64,000 bases of DNA, from positions 2,768,471 to 2,832,470 of the forward strand of contig OY970321.1 of the NCBI GenBank assembly GCA_963716735.1, given 5' to 3'. Of the stretch, positions 23,685 to 32,471 are shown in pieces (within the stretch, counting starts at the first letter, position 1; every line of letters begins with the position of its first letter). Source of the stretch: VRUE01 sp963716735. GTDB taxonomy: Bacteria > Actinomycetota > Thermoleophilia > Solirubrobacterales > 70-9. The notes beneath the pieces were generated by a model that worked only from the letters and a program-made list of their open reading frames with translations, had not been told where the DNA came from and did no database searches. The position numbers were made by a program, and so were the translations under genes.

Positions 23685-23706
23685 TTGACAGATTAGGCTA
23701 ATCTGT
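23685..23706 (+). promoter_or_regulatory. alkB promoter with TetR-type palindromic operator
   Basis: A -35-like TTGACA (23685-23690) overlaps a perfect palindrome ACAGATTA-GGC-TAATCTGT (23688-23706). A repressor bound here would block polymerase. The TetR gene at the end of the operon is the obvious candidate. Confidence 0.7.
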
Positions 23707-23752
23707 AAACCAAGCAGACGATTTCTGATGATCTGACAAGGAGGAGGCGCCC

Positions 23753-24952
23753 ATGGAGGCAGCCGCACACGACCATCATCACCACGACGGTCCCGAGGTC
23801 GAGTTGAACCCGGCGGCGTGGTCGGACCCGAAGCGCTACGCCTGGCTGCTCGGCCTGATCGTTCCGTCGCTGCCCTTCCTCGCTTGGGCGGGGGTCCAGG
23901 TGACCGGGCTCGGCGCGTTCTGGTTCTTCGGCCCGGTGCTCGTCTTCGTGATCTTCCCGGTGCTCGACTACATCGTCGGCATGGACGCCGAGAACCCGCC
24001 CGACAGCATCGTCAAGTGGCTCGAACAGGACCGCTACTACCGCTGGTGCACCTACGTCTTCATCCCGGTCCAGTACGCCGGACTCGTCTTCGCCTGCTGG
24101 CTATGGGCCGACGGCGGCCTCTCCGTTCTCGACAGCTTCGGCCTGGCGCTGACGATGGGCATGGTCAGTGGGATCGCGATCAACACCGCCCACGAGCTCG
24201 GCCACAAGCGGGCCGACCTGGAGAAGTGGCTGAGCAAAGTCGCTCTGGCGCAGAGCGGTTACGGCCACTTCTTCATCGAGCACAACCGCGGTCACCACGT
24301 CCGCGTCGCCACCCCCGACGATCCGGCAAGCTCGAGGCTGGGGGAGAGCTTCTGGGCCTTTCTGCCGCGGACCGTCTCCGGCAGCCTCAGCTCGGCCTGG
24401 GGGATCGAGCGCGCTCGCCTGGAGCGGATGGGTCACTCCGTCTGGTCGATCCACAACGACATCCTGCAGGCCTGGGCGATGACCGTCGGCCTGTTCGCGC
24501 TGCTGGCGATCGTCTTCGGCCCGGTCGTGCTGCCTTACCTGTTGCTTCAGGCTGTGCTCGGCTTCTCCCTGCTCGAGGTGGTCAACTACCTCGAGCACTA
24601 CGGCCTGCTGCGGCAGAAGAAAGAGGATGGGCGCTACGAACGCTGCCTGCCGGAGCACAGCTGGAACAGCAACAACGTCGCCTCCAATGTCCTCCTCTAC
24701 CACCTGCAGCGTCACAGTGACCACCACGCCCACCCGACCCGCCGCTACCAGGCGCTGCGCCACGTCGACGAGGCGCCGCAGCTGCCCACCGGCTATGCGG
24801 GGATGATCGTGCTCGCCTGGTTTCCGCCGCTCTGGCGGCGGGTGATGGACCGCCGCCTGCTCGACCACTACGACGGCGACGTCGGCCGCGTCAACGTTCA
24901 GCCGCGAGCGAGGCGCCGCGTGCTGGCCCGTTACGGGAGCGCAGGGGCATGA
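23753..24952 (+). CDS. alkB: Alkane 1-monooxygenase AlkB
   Basis: 399 residues, integral-membrane non-haem di-iron hydroxylase. A His-rich N-terminus (HDHHHHD) is followed by about six membrane helices and the diagnostic histidine boxes HELGH (about 146), EHNRGHH (about 176), NYLEHYG and LQRHSDHH (about 317). Oxidises medium-chain alkanes to 1-alkanols using electrons from rubredoxin. Strong ribosome-binding site AAGGAGGAGG. Coupled by ATGA to the rubredoxin gene, in an operon with a TetR regulator. Confidence 0.95.
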   Translation: MEAAAHDHHHHDGPEVELNPAAWSDPKRYAWLLGLIVPSLPFLAWAGVQVTGLGAFWFFGPVLVFVIFPVLDYIVGMDAENPPDSIVKWLEQDRYYRWCTYVFIPVQYAGLVFACWLWADGGLSVLDSFGLALTMGMVSGIAINTAHELGHKRADLEKWLSKVALAQSGYGHFFIEHNRGHHVRVATPDDPASSRLGESFWAFLPRTVSGSLSSAWGIERARLERMGHSVWSIHNDILQAWAMTVGLFALLAIVFGPVVLPYLLLQAVLGFSLLEVVNYLEHYGLLRQKKEDGRYERCLPEHSWNSNNVASNVLLYHLQRHSDHHAHPTRRYQALRHVDEAPQLPTGYAGMIVLAWFPPLWRRVMDRRLLDHYDGDVGRVNVQPRARRRVLARYGSAGA

Positions 24953-25125
24953 GCGCCTTTCGCTGTCCGGGCTGTGGCTACGTCTACGACGAGGCGACCG
25001 GCCATCCGCGCGAGGGATTCGCGCCCGGCACGCCGTGGAGCGAGGTTCCCGACGATTGGCATTGCCCCGACTGCGGCGTGCGCGACAAGGTCGACTTCGA
25101 GCCGGTTGCCGACGGAGACAAGTGA
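24949..25125 (+). CDS. Rubredoxin
   Basis: 58 residues with both iron-binding knuckles: FRCPGCGYVYDEATG and WHCPDCGVRDK, plus the conserved PEDW-like VPDDW. It carries electrons to AlkB. It overlaps the alkB stop (ATGA), and its own stop overlaps the TetR start (GTGA). No rubredoxin reductase is nearby, so electrons must come from an enzyme encoded elsewhere. Confidence 0.95.
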   Translation: MSAFRCPGCGYVYDEATGHPREGFAPGTPWSEVPDDWHCPDCGVRDKVDFEPVADGDK

Positions 25126-25757
25126 CCGCTCCCACTGCGACGATTGGGGCCGTCGTGGAGGCGCGCACCCCATACCCCCAGGCGGCCCGGCAGCTGCTGC
25201 GCGAGACCCTGCTCGCGGCTGCCCGCGACGAGGTGCAGAAGCGGCCCTGGGCGGAGATCACGATGGCCGAGATCGCCACCGCGGCGGGGGTCAGTCGCCA
25301 GACCCTCTACAAGGAGTTCGGCAGCCGCGACGAGTTCGCCCAGGCGCTGGTCATCCACGAGGGCGAACGCTTCCTCGACGCCGTCGACACGGCGGTGCGC
25401 CGGCACCTCGACGACCCGCGCGCCGCGATCGGAGCGGCCCTCGAGACTTTCCTCCGCACCGCCGGCGAGGACCCTTTGGTCCGTATCCTGCTCAGTGACG
25501 ACGGCACCGCCGGGCTGCTCCCTTTCGTCACCACCCAGGGCGCACCGGTCGTACAGTGGGCGACCGCTCGCCTTACCGCGACGATCGAAGAGGGCTGGCC
25601 GCAGGCGCCGCCGCCAAAAGCCCGCCTCCTGGCCGAGTCCCTGGTCCGCCTCGCGATCAGCCACGTCACCGCCCCAGCCGACTCGCCGGAGGAGATTGCC
25701 GCCCGCACGGGCGAGCTGCTCGGCCCCTTCATCGACGAGGCGCTGGGCCGCAAATAG
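25122..25757 (+). CDS. TetR-family regulator of the alkane operon
   Basis: 211 residues. N-terminal helix-turn-helix: AEITMAEIATAAGVSRQTLYKEFGSRDEF; C-terminal ligand-binding helices. The GTG overlaps the rubredoxin stop, so this is the third gene of the alkB operon. By position it should bind the ACAGATTA palindrome ahead of alkB and autoregulate the operon in response to an alkane-derived or fatty ligand (inference). Confidence 0.85.
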   Translation: MTAPTATIGAVVEARTPYPQAARQLLRETLLAAARDEVQKRPWAEITMAEIATAAGVSRQTLYKEFGSRDEFAQALVIHEGERFLDAVDTAVRRHLDDPRAAIGAALETFLRTAGEDPLVRILLSDDGTAGLLPFVTTQGAPVVQWATARLTATIEEGWPQAPPPKARLLAESLVRLAISHVTAPADSPEEIAARTGELLGPFIDEALGRK

Positions 25758-25767
25758 CGCGAATGTC

Positions 25768-25800
25768 GATGGTACGATTGATGGTATGAAAACTACCATT
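25768..25800. promoter_or_regulatory. Operator of the AbrB/PIN toxin-antitoxin pair
   Basis: Two GATGGTA direct repeats (25768 and 25780, 12-bp spacing) and an inverted TACCATT (25794-25800) surround the start codon. A TACGAT box (25773-25778) lies 7 bp before the ATG. Typical for autoregulation by an antitoxin-toxin complex. Confidence 0.55.
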
Positions 25801-26028
25801 GACAATGCCGGACGGATCGTCGTGCCAAAGGACCTGCGCAAGGCCCTGAACCTCCTTGGAGGAGACGAGGTCGAGATAGCCCTGGACGGAGAAAGGCTTA
25901 CCCTGACGCCGGCACCGCGCAAGGTGAAGCTGCACCGGGGAGCGGATGGCATCCTTTCGGCTGAGTTCGGCATTCCGGAGCATGGGCCGGAGAAGGTTCG
26001 CGAAGAACTGGAACGAATTCGCCGATGA
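25786..26028 (+). CDS. AbrB/MazE-like antitoxin
   Basis: 80 residues: a swapped-hairpin AbrB DNA-binding domain (MKTTIDNAGRIVVPKDLRKAL, GDEVEIALDGERLTL) and a C-terminal toxin-neutralising tail. Leaderless: the TACGAT box is 7 bp upstream. Its stop overlaps the toxin start (ATGA). Confidence 0.85.
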   Translation: MKTTIDNAGRIVVPKDLRKALNLLGGDEVEIALDGERLTLTPAPRKVKLHRGADGILSAEFGIPEHGPEKVREELERIRR

Positions 26029-26447
26029 TCGTGCCGGACAGCTCGGTATTGGTGGCCGGCTTCGTCGTCGATCACCCCGCCTACGACGTGGCGAGAGCTG
26101 CCGTCGCCGATGTGCGGTCCGATGGTCGCTTGATTGCTCACACCATGGCTGAGACCTATGCGGTGCTGAGCGCTCCCGGGGGCGTCTACCGGGCGGAACC
26201 GGGAGCGGCTCTTGAGTATCTCGATGATCTCCTCGACGATTCTCCGCCGATCCAGCTGCTGCCGGGCTCATATAGAGAAGCTCTCGAGCTTCTCTGCCGC
26301 GAGGACCGGGGCGGAGCACCTGTCTTCGATGCCCTCATTGCCCTGGCCGCGCGCGACGCGGACGCGACGCTGATCACCCTCGATCGTCGCGCAAGGCCCA
26401 CTTACGAACTCTGCGGTGTCGACGTGCAGTTCCTCGACGAAGGCTAG
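26025..26447 (+). CDS. vapC: PIN-domain toxin (VapC family)
   Basis: 140 residues with the acidic PIN residues: Asp5 (VPDSSVLVAG), Glu in MAETYAVL, Asp in FDALIALAA and Asp in ITLDRR. VapC proteins are Mg-dependent ribonucleases that often cut tRNA or rRNA. Coupled to the AbrB-type antitoxin. It is convergent with the following GNAT gene, their ends overlapping by 4 bp. Confidence 0.88.
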   Translation: MIVPDSSVLVAGFVVDHPAYDVARAAVADVRSDGRLIAHTMAETYAVLSAPGGVYRAEPGAALEYLDDLLDDSPPIQLLPGSYREALELLCREDRGGAPVFDALIALAARDADATLITLDRRARPTYELCGVDVQFLDEG

Positions 26448-26952
26448 GACCGCGGCCGTTTGCCGTGGTAGATGACGAAGGCCTGGCTGAAGCCCTGGCG
26501 CTCGTAGAAGCGGTGGGAGTCGACGTTGGTCTTCGTCGTCGTGATCGCCATGTCGTCGACGCCGAGCTCTGCCAGTCGTTCCCAGGCGGCCTCGATCAGT
26601 GCCGCGCCGACGCCACCGCTGCGACGGTCCGGCAACACGGAAAGGGTCTCCAGGACTCCGGAGCGCTCGCCGGTGCGCCATGCGGCATAGCCCGGCCCGA
26701 CGGTGACGAAGGCGTAGCCGATCGGGCCGCTCTCGTCCTCGGCGATTACGAAGAAGGTCTCGGGATCCTCGAGCCAGCGAACGTACTTGGAGCGGCGTAT
26801 CCGCCAGGCGTCGTCCAGGTCGCGCCCGGGGGTCTGCGGGTCGAGCTCCGGGGTGATCCGCACGTGGTGCTCCTGCAACGCGTTCCACATCGGCTCGCGG
26901 CGTCGATCTCATCAGCCGAATTCTCGTAGCGGAGGTTCACCTGGCTGCTCAT
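26444..26952 (-). pseudogene. GNAT acetyltransferase with a probable frameshift near its start
   Basis: The frame 26444-26890 (148 residues) shows a GNAT fold: FFVIAEDESGPIGYAFV, ETLSVLPDRRSGGVGAALIEAAW and FYERQGF. It starts MWNALQEHH, a segment internal in related proteins. The missing N-terminus (MSSQVNLRYENSADEIDAAS) is encoded in another frame up to 26952; adding one base near 26889 would join them. Either a sequencing indel or a recent mutation. The 148-residue form may still be made. Confidence 0.65.
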
Positions 26953-26972
26953 TTGCGGGGTGGGCCGTCCAT

Positions 26973-27389
26973 CTAGACCTCGACCGTGAGGGTCACCGGG
27001 CCGTCGTTGACCAGAGCGACCCCCATGCAGGCGCCGAAGACACCCTTGGCCGCCCCGAGGCGCTCGCAGAAGCGGTCGTAGAGCGGCTCGGCCTGCTTGC
27101 CGGGCGCCGCCTCACCGTAGCTGGGCCGGTTGCCCTTGCGGGTGTCGCCGTAGAGGGTGAACTGGCTGATGCAGAGCACCTCGCGCTCGCCCAGCGGCTC
27201 GTTCATCCGTCCCTCCGCGTCGTCGAAGATGCGCAGCGCCCGGACCTTCTCCGCCAGCCGGTCCGCCTCCTCGACGCTGTCGTTGCGGCCGACCCCGAGC
27301 AGCACCAGCATCCCCGGCCCGATCTGCGCCACCCGCTCGCCCTCGACGTCGACCGCCGCCTGGCTGACCCGCTGCACCAGCGCCCTCAT
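26973..27389 (-). CDS. dtd: D-aminoacyl-tRNA deacylase
   Basis: 138 residues from MRALVQRVSQAAVDVEGE. It has both signature motifs: CISQFTLYGDTRKGNRPSY and, at the end, VNDGPVT (Gly-cisPro region). It removes D-amino acids mischarged onto tRNA. Full family length. A purine-rich site GGGGGAA precedes the start. It is divergent from the MFS gene. Confidence 0.93.
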   Translation of the reverse strand: MRALVQRVSQAAVDVEGERVAQIGPGMLVLLGVGRNDSVEEADRLAEKVRALRIFDDAEGRMNEPLGEREVLCISQFTLYGDTRKGNRPSYGEAAPGKQAEPLYDRFCERLGAAKGVFGACMGVALVNDGPVTLTVEV

Positions 27390-27447
27390 CGATTCCCCCG
27401 AGGCATCGGCGCAAGCTACACCCGCGGGATCGGCATAGTCTTCGCTC

Positions 27448-29070
27448 ATGGTCAAGTGGGGAGTTCTCGTGGTTCTCGGGGCCGCCCAGTTCCTGATGGT
27501 CCTCGACCAGGCGGTGATGAACGTCGCGATCTCGCAGCTGGTCGAAGACTTCGACACGACGGTCACCACGATCCAGGCCGTGATCGCGCTCTATGCGCTG
27601 GTGATGGCGGCGCTGATGCTGGTCGGGGGCAAGCTCGGCGACATCTGGGGCCGGCGCAGGGCATTCACCATCGGGATCTGCATCTACGGCGTTGGCTCCG
27701 GCCTGACCGCCGCCTCCTGGAGCGTGCCGAGCCTGGTGCTCGGCTGGTCGATCCTCGAGGGCATCGGCGCCGCGCTGGTTCTGCCGGCGCTCTTCGCGCT
27801 GGTGGCCGGCTCCTACAAGGGTGCCAACCGCGCCGTCGCCTACGGCGTCCTCGGCGGCATCGCCGGCGCTGCGATCGCCGTCGGCCCGATTCTCGGCGGC
27901 TGGATGACCACCGACTTCACCTGGCGGCTGGTTTTCGTCGGCGAGGTCGTGGTGGCGATCGGCATCCTGGCGGGGACGCGGTTGTCGCGCGAGCCGGAGC
28001 GGGAGGGCCGCGCACCTGAACTCGACTGGGTCGGCGGCGTTCTCTCCGCCTCCGGCCTTGCCCTGGTCGTCTTCGGCGTATTGCAGGCGAGCAACTGGGG
28101 CTGGCTGCAGCCGCGCAGCTCGCCGATCGAGCCCTTCGGCTTCTCGCTGACCCCGTTCGTGATCGGCGCTGGGGCCCTGGTCCTCGCCGGCTTCTGGGCC
28201 TGGGAGCAGCGGCGCGAGGAGCGGGGTCTCGACCCGCTGGTCCACCTGCGGCTGCTCAGCATCCGACCGCTGCGCGGCGGGGTCTCGATGCTGCTCGCCC
28301 AGAACCTGATCCTGATGGGGATCTTCTTCACGATCCCGCTCTACCTGCAGATAGTTCAGGGCCTCGACGCGCTCGAAACCGGCGTGCGCATGCTTCCCAC
28401 TTCGGCCGGTCTGTTCCTCACCGCGATCGCGGGCTCCGCCCTGTCCTCACGGTTCGCGGCGCGTGGCCTCGTGCGAGCGGGCCTGCTGATCGTGCTCGCG
28501 GCCACTGTGATGTTGTTGGCGACGATCGAGCCCGAGCTCGACAACGCACCCTTCCTCGTCGCGATGGGAGTGCTCGGCGTCGGCATGGGCATGATCGTTT
28601 CCCAGCTCGGCAACGTGGTCCAGTCGGCGGTCGGCGACCCCGACCGCAGCGAGGCCGGCGGCCTGCAGACCACGGCGCAGCAGCTCGGCTCCTCATTGGG
28701 GACGGCATTGCTCGGTGCGATCGTGATCACCGGGCTGAGCGCCGCCTTCACCGCGAACATCGCCGGCGACCCGCGCGTCTCGGCAGACGTCGAAGACCAG
28801 GTCCAGGTCCAGCTCAGCGCCGGTGGCAGCTTCATTGCCTCCGAAGAGGTCAGGGCCGGAGCCACGGACGCCGGCGTCGATCCGACGACCGTCGATGCTC
28901 TGGTCGAGAACTACGAAGACGCGCAGCTGAAGGCCCTGAAGACGGCATTCCTCTTTGCCGCCTTCCTCGTTCTCGCTTCGTTTTGGACCACTCGGCGCTT
29001 GCCGACGCAGCGCTTCGACGAGCTGCAGGCGGGTCCCGATCCACCGCGCCCCGATCCTGCCGTAGCCTGA
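27448..29070 (+). CDS. MFS drug exporter, DHA2 (EmrB/QacA) family
   Basis: 540 residues, 14 membrane helices. Features are FLMVLDQAVMNVAISQL in helix 1, GKLGDIWGRRRAF after helix 2 and the antiporter motif GPILGGWMT in helix 5. A soluble segment before the last helix (about 440-500) is usual. Proton-coupled export of drugs or metabolites. Leaderless: TAGTCT lies 6 bp before the ATG. Confidence 0.9.
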   Translation: MVKWGVLVVLGAAQFLMVLDQAVMNVAISQLVEDFDTTVTTIQAVIALYALVMAALMLVGGKLGDIWGRRRAFTIGICIYGVGSGLTAASWSVPSLVLGWSILEGIGAALVLPALFALVAGSYKGANRAVAYGVLGGIAGAAIAVGPILGGWMTTDFTWRLVFVGEVVVAIGILAGTRLSREPEREGRAPELDWVGGVLSASGLALVVFGVLQASNWGWLQPRSSPIEPFGFSLTPFVIGAGALVLAGFWAWEQRREERGLDPLVHLRLLSIRPLRGGVSMLLAQNLILMGIFFTIPLYLQIVQGLDALETGVRMLPTSAGLFLTAIAGSALSSRFAARGLVRAGLLIVLAATVMLLATIEPELDNAPFLVAMGVLGVGMGMIVSQLGNVVQSAVGDPDRSEAGGLQTTAQQLGSSLGTALLGAIVITGLSAAFTANIAGDPRVSADVEDQVQVQLSAGGSFIASEEVRAGATDAGVDPTTVDALVENYEDAQLKALKTAFLFAAFLVLASFWTTRRLPTQRFDELQAGPDPPRPDPAVA

Positions 29071-29075
29071 AGTCG

Positions 29076-30491
29076 ATGATCGACTCGATCCAGAGTCACC
29101 CCGGATCGCCCGAGGAGCGCGCAGTTGCGGGTAAGGCGGCTCGCACGGTCGCGCCGCGCTCCAGCCACGGCGATTGGAATCCCGCGGGCGACCGCCCCGA
29201 CCCGGTGGAGCTGCTCGAGCACCAGGCCACCTCACGTGTGGGGCAGCTGGTGCCGCTGCGCTACGGCCGGATGCTGGTTTCGCCCTTCACCTTCTACCGC
29301 GGCGCTGCGGCAGTGATGGCGGCCGACCTCGCTCCGACCCCGCGCTCGGGCATCGAGACCCAACTATGCGGCGACGCCCACCTCTCCAACTTCGGTGCCT
29401 TCGCCTCCCCTGAGCGGCGGCTCGTCTTCGACCTCAACGACTTCGACGAGACTCTGCCGGGGCCGTGGGAGTGGGACGTGATGCGTCTGGTCGCCAGCTT
29501 CTCGCTGGCCGGTCGCGATCGCGGCTGCAGCGACTCCGAGCGACGCAGCATCGTGCTGGCAGCCGGGCGGGAATACCGCGAGACGATGCGCCGCCTGGCG
29601 CGGATGAGCAATCTCAAGTCCTGGTACCAGCAGCTCGACGCCGAGTCGATCGCCGCTGGCTGGGTGAATGCGGTCGGCGACAAGCAGCGCAAGGCGTTCG
29701 AGCGCAACGTGGCCAAGGCGCGCGCCAAGGACAGTGAGCGAGCCTTCTCAAAGCTCGTCGAGGAAGTCGACGGGAAGTTGCGCATCATCAGCAACCGGCC
29801 CCTGATCGTTCCGATCGAGGAACTCGCCGAGGAGGAGGCCAGGGGAGCGGACGTCGAAGCGCTCGTCCGGCACGTCCTCTCCGAATACCGCGACTCGCTC
29901 CCGATTGAGCGCCGCGCTCTGATCGATGGCTACAAGCTGATCGATATCGCCTTCAAAGTCGTCGGCGTTGGCAGCGTCGGCACGCGGGCATGGATCGCCC
30001 TGCTACTCGGCCGCGACCGAAGCGATCCGCTCTTCCTTCAGGTTAAGGAGGCGCAGCGCTCGGTGCTCGAGCCCTATGCGGCGCCGAGCGAGTTCGACCT
30101 CCAAGGCGAGCGCGTCGTCCATGGGCAACGCTTGATGCAGGCGGCCAGCGACTCTCTGCTCGGCTGGGTGCGATCGGAGGGGATTGACGGCAAGAGCCGT
30201 GACTTCTACGTGCGCCAGCTATGGGATTGGAAGGGCTCGGTGCGGGTCGAGTCGATGGACGCGCGCGGTCTCGCCGCTTACGCCGAGATCTGTGGCAGGA
30301 CTCTGGCCCACGCCCACGCTCGCGGCGGCGACCGGATCGCGATCGGCGCCTACCTCGGCAAGAGCGATGTCTTCGACGCGGCGATGGCTGAGTTCGCCGA
30401 GGCTTACGCCGACCAGAGCGAACGCGACTACGCGGCGCTGAAGGCCGCGGTCGACGAAGGCCGCGTGGAGGCGATGGCGGAACCCGCCTAG
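29076..30491 (+). CDS. DUF2252 family protein
   Basis: 471 residues. Characteristic motifs: RMLVSPFTFYRGAAAVMA, QLCGDAHLSNFGAFASPER, FDLNDFDETLPGPWEWD, VVGVGSVGTRAW and DFYVRQLWDWKGS. The GDAHLSNFG and FDLNDFDE pair resembles the catalytic loops of aminoglycoside-kinase-like folds, so a small-molecule kinase is possible but unproven. Leaderless: TAGCCT 7 bp before the ATG. Confidence 0.88.
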   Translation: MIDSIQSHPGSPEERAVAGKAARTVAPRSSHGDWNPAGDRPDPVELLEHQATSRVGQLVPLRYGRMLVSPFTFYRGAAAVMAADLAPTPRSGIETQLCGDAHLSNFGAFASPERRLVFDLNDFDETLPGPWEWDVMRLVASFSLAGRDRGCSDSERRSIVLAAGREYRETMRRLARMSNLKSWYQQLDAESIAAGWVNAVGDKQRKAFERNVAKARAKDSERAFSKLVEEVDGKLRIISNRPLIVPIEELAEEEARGADVEALVRHVLSEYRDSLPIERRALIDGYKLIDIAFKVVGVGSVGTRAWIALLLGRDRSDPLFLQVKEAQRSVLEPYAAPSEFDLQGERVVHGQRLMQAASDSLLGWVRSEGIDGKSRDFYVRQLWDWKGSVRVESMDARGLAAYAEICGRTLAHAHARGGDRIAIGAYLGKSDVFDAAMAEFAEAYADQSERDYAALKAAVDEGRVEAMAEPA

Positions 30492-30787
30492 CCTTGTTTG
30501 GGCCGCTCGATCTCTCCGGACTGGGAGACCGCTTCGATCAGCGGGGCAAGCGGCTCGGGCACGTCGCGCTCCTCGATCGTCAGCGGGGTTGAATCGGGAT
30601 CGTCGAGGTCGGTGATTTCGTAGCGGAAGGCGTCGGGCCGCGGTGGTCCGGAGGGAGCGCGCCCTCGCAGGCCTCGAAAGGCGCCCTCGACCTCCGCCGA
30701 CCGATCGTCGGGCAGATCGGACGTGTCGAGCTCCGCCCGCAGCCTGACCCCGGCTATTCCCCCAAGTCGCCTGATCCGCAATCGCAC
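30488..30787 (-). CDS. Emfourin-like inhibitor of M4 protease
   Basis: 99 residues: VRLRIRRLGGIAGVRLRAELDTSDL, then a Pro-rich middle and RYEITDLDDPDSTPLTIEE. This matches the short proteins encoded next to protealysin-type M4 peptidases (emfourins), which inhibit their partner inside the cell. The start lies 11 bp after the M4 stop, so the two form an operon. Confidence 0.75.
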   Translation of the reverse strand: MRLRIRRLGGIAGVRLRAELDTSDLPDDRSAEVEGAFRGLRGRAPSGPPRPDAFRYEITDLDDPDSTPLTIEERDVPEPLAPLIEAVSQSGEIERPKQG

Positions 30788-30797
30788 ACGGCAGACG

Positions 30798-31838
30798 CTA
30801 CAGAGGGACTTCGACGTCGTCCCAGCCTTTGCGAACCGCATCCGCCTGGGTGCTTCCGGCTCCGTAGGCTCGTTCGGCCTGGATCAACGTGCGCTTGGCG
30901 AATTCAGTGAAGGTCGCCGTTCCCGGCAGGCTGGGATCGCAGAGCGCCGCGTACCAGATCGGTCCGGCGGCATCCCAGGCGTTCCCGCCCAGCGTGGTCG
31001 CAACGACGTAGAACGCCCGGTTCGGGATTCCGGAGTTGGTGTGCACGTCGCCACCGACCACATAACCGGCCATGCTTGCGGGCTGGTCGTCGAATTGGTT
31101 CGCGCTGCCCGGTTCTTTCATCGACCGCAGCGCGGGCGTCAACTCCGGCCCGACGATGTCCTCCCCGATCAGCCAGTTCGAGTCCGCCGCGGATTCGCCT
31201 TTGAGGAGCTGCTTCACCTGTATCCCGAAGACGTCGGAGACCGACTCGTTGAGGGCGCCCGACTGGCCCGAGTAGACGAGGTTCGCCTCGTACTGGGTCA
31301 CGCCGTGGGTGAGCTCGTGCCCGATCACGTCGATCCCGGCGGTGGTCTGCGTCAGTATTTTCCCGTCGCCGTCGCCGAAGAACATGTGGCCGGCGTTGTC
31401 CCAGAACGCGTTGCCGTATTTGCTGCCGAAGTGGACGAGGCCGAGCAGGGGCAGACCCTGGCCGTCGATCGAGTCGCGCTGGAATGTCTCCCAGTAGAAC
31501 TTGTACGTCGCGCCGAGGCCGTCATACGCCTGGTTGACGGCCGGGTCTTCGACCGGTTCCTGGCCCTCTGAGCGGGCCACGGTTCCCGGCACCTGCGTTT
31601 CCTGTTCGCCCTGGTCGTAGATCGTCCGCTGTGGATTCCCGCCCTGCCTGGCAAAGGTGAGCGGCTGCATCGGCCGCCCGCCGGTCCGTGCCGCGGCCTC
31701 GGCACGAGCCAGGCGGAAGCGATGGTCGAGGCCGAGAGTTTCGAGCGCGACCTTGCGCGCCTCCTCGGATCCGTTGGCGGCCACCTGGTGCAGCAGCCCG
31801 GGGGGAAGGATGCAGTGCAACGAGCAACGATGAGCCAT
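30798..31838 (-). CDS. Protealysin-like M4 metallopeptidase
   Basis: 346 residues. A short protealysin-type propeptide (MAHRCSLHCILPPGLL) replaces a long pro-domain and signal peptide. Zinc site HELTH (174-178) with Glu198 in NESVSD; substrate and catalytic His in VHTNSGIPNRAFY. Such enzymes mature by autocleavage and may act inside or outside the cell without a Sec signal. GGAGG ribosome-binding site before the ATG. In an operon with the emfourin-like inhibitor. Confidence 0.93.
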   Translation of the reverse strand: MAHRCSLHCILPPGLLHQVAANGSEEARKVALETLGLDHRFRLARAEAAARTGGRPMQPLTFARQGGNPQRTIYDQGEQETQVPGTVARSEGQEPVEDPAVNQAYDGLGATYKFYWETFQRDSIDGQGLPLLGLVHFGSKYGNAFWDNAGHMFFGDGDGKILTQTTAGIDVIGHELTHGVTQYEANLVYSGQSGALNESVSDVFGIQVKQLLKGESAADSNWLIGEDIVGPELTPALRSMKEPGSANQFDDQPASMAGYVVGGDVHTNSGIPNRAFYVVATTLGGNAWDAAGPIWYAALCDPSLPGTATFTEFAKRTLIQAERAYGAGSTQADAVRKGWDDVEVPL

Positions 31839-31907
31839 GACGACCTCCGCAATCGCTGAAATTTCGCGGGAGACTAGCTAATAATCAGCAAACTCGCGTG
31901 TATTTGT

Positions 31908-32420
31908 TCAGTGCGCTGGAGGAAGCGAAACCGGGGTCGACGGCGGGGCGCCGTCCTTCAGCAGCGTCGCCAGATAGATGACGACGGGCGCCGAGCTTCT
32001 GTTGGCGGCTTCGTGGATGTCGGAGGGCTGCTCGACTATCCATTCGCCGCTACCGATCCTGCCGGTCTGCCCGGCCTTGATCGTGCGCACGACCGGCGGG
32101 CTCTGGTCAGACTCGCCGCGGCGGACGACCACCGAGCCGCGCCTCACCGTGTAGCTGAGGATGCCGCCCTGGATGCGGGCGATCTGCGTGCCGAGGTGAT
32201 GATGGGTCGCCAGCTCGGCTCCCGGTTCGACGACCACCCGACTGAGGACCATCGTGCGCCCGGGCGCACCCTGCACCTTGTCCGTCTGCGCCAGGGCGTT
32301 GCGGATGGCCGTGGGCGCCGCCTCGGTCTTGCCGAACGCGGCCGGGAGCAGGCTGCCAAGGGCGATGCCGACGACGAGTGCGACGGCAATCGCGGCGCGA
32401 GATTTGGTCAGCCAGGCCAA
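31908..32420 (-). CDS. Membrane-anchored cupin-domain protein
   Basis: About 170 residues: an N-terminal hydrophobic anchor or signal (AAIAVALVVGIALGSLLPAAFG), then a single cupin barrel with VVEPGAELATHHHLGTQIARIQGGILSYTV and GEWIVEQPSDIHEAANRS. The His cluster could bind a metal. The start is not obvious; the TTG at 32420 is chosen because TAGCCT lies 8 bp upstream. It is divergent from the next gene, with two leaderless promoters facing apart. Confidence 0.7.
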   Translation of the reverse strand: MAWLTKSRAAIAVALVVGIALGSLLPAAFGKTEAAPTAIRNALAQTDKVQGAPGRTMVLSRVVVEPGAELATHHHLGTQIARIQGGILSYTVRRGSVVVRRGESDQSPPVVRTIKAGQTGRIGSGEWIVEQPSDIHEAANRSSAPVVIYLATLLKDGAPPSTPVSLPPAH

Positions 32421-32471
32421 GACGAGCCAGGCTAGGAGATCGGGTGGACGATGCCCGGGTAGGCTGATCTC

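Noticed and set aside
27112..28245. 377-residue minus-strand frame
   Set aside because: Antisense of the MFS gene and out of frame with dtd; no motif.
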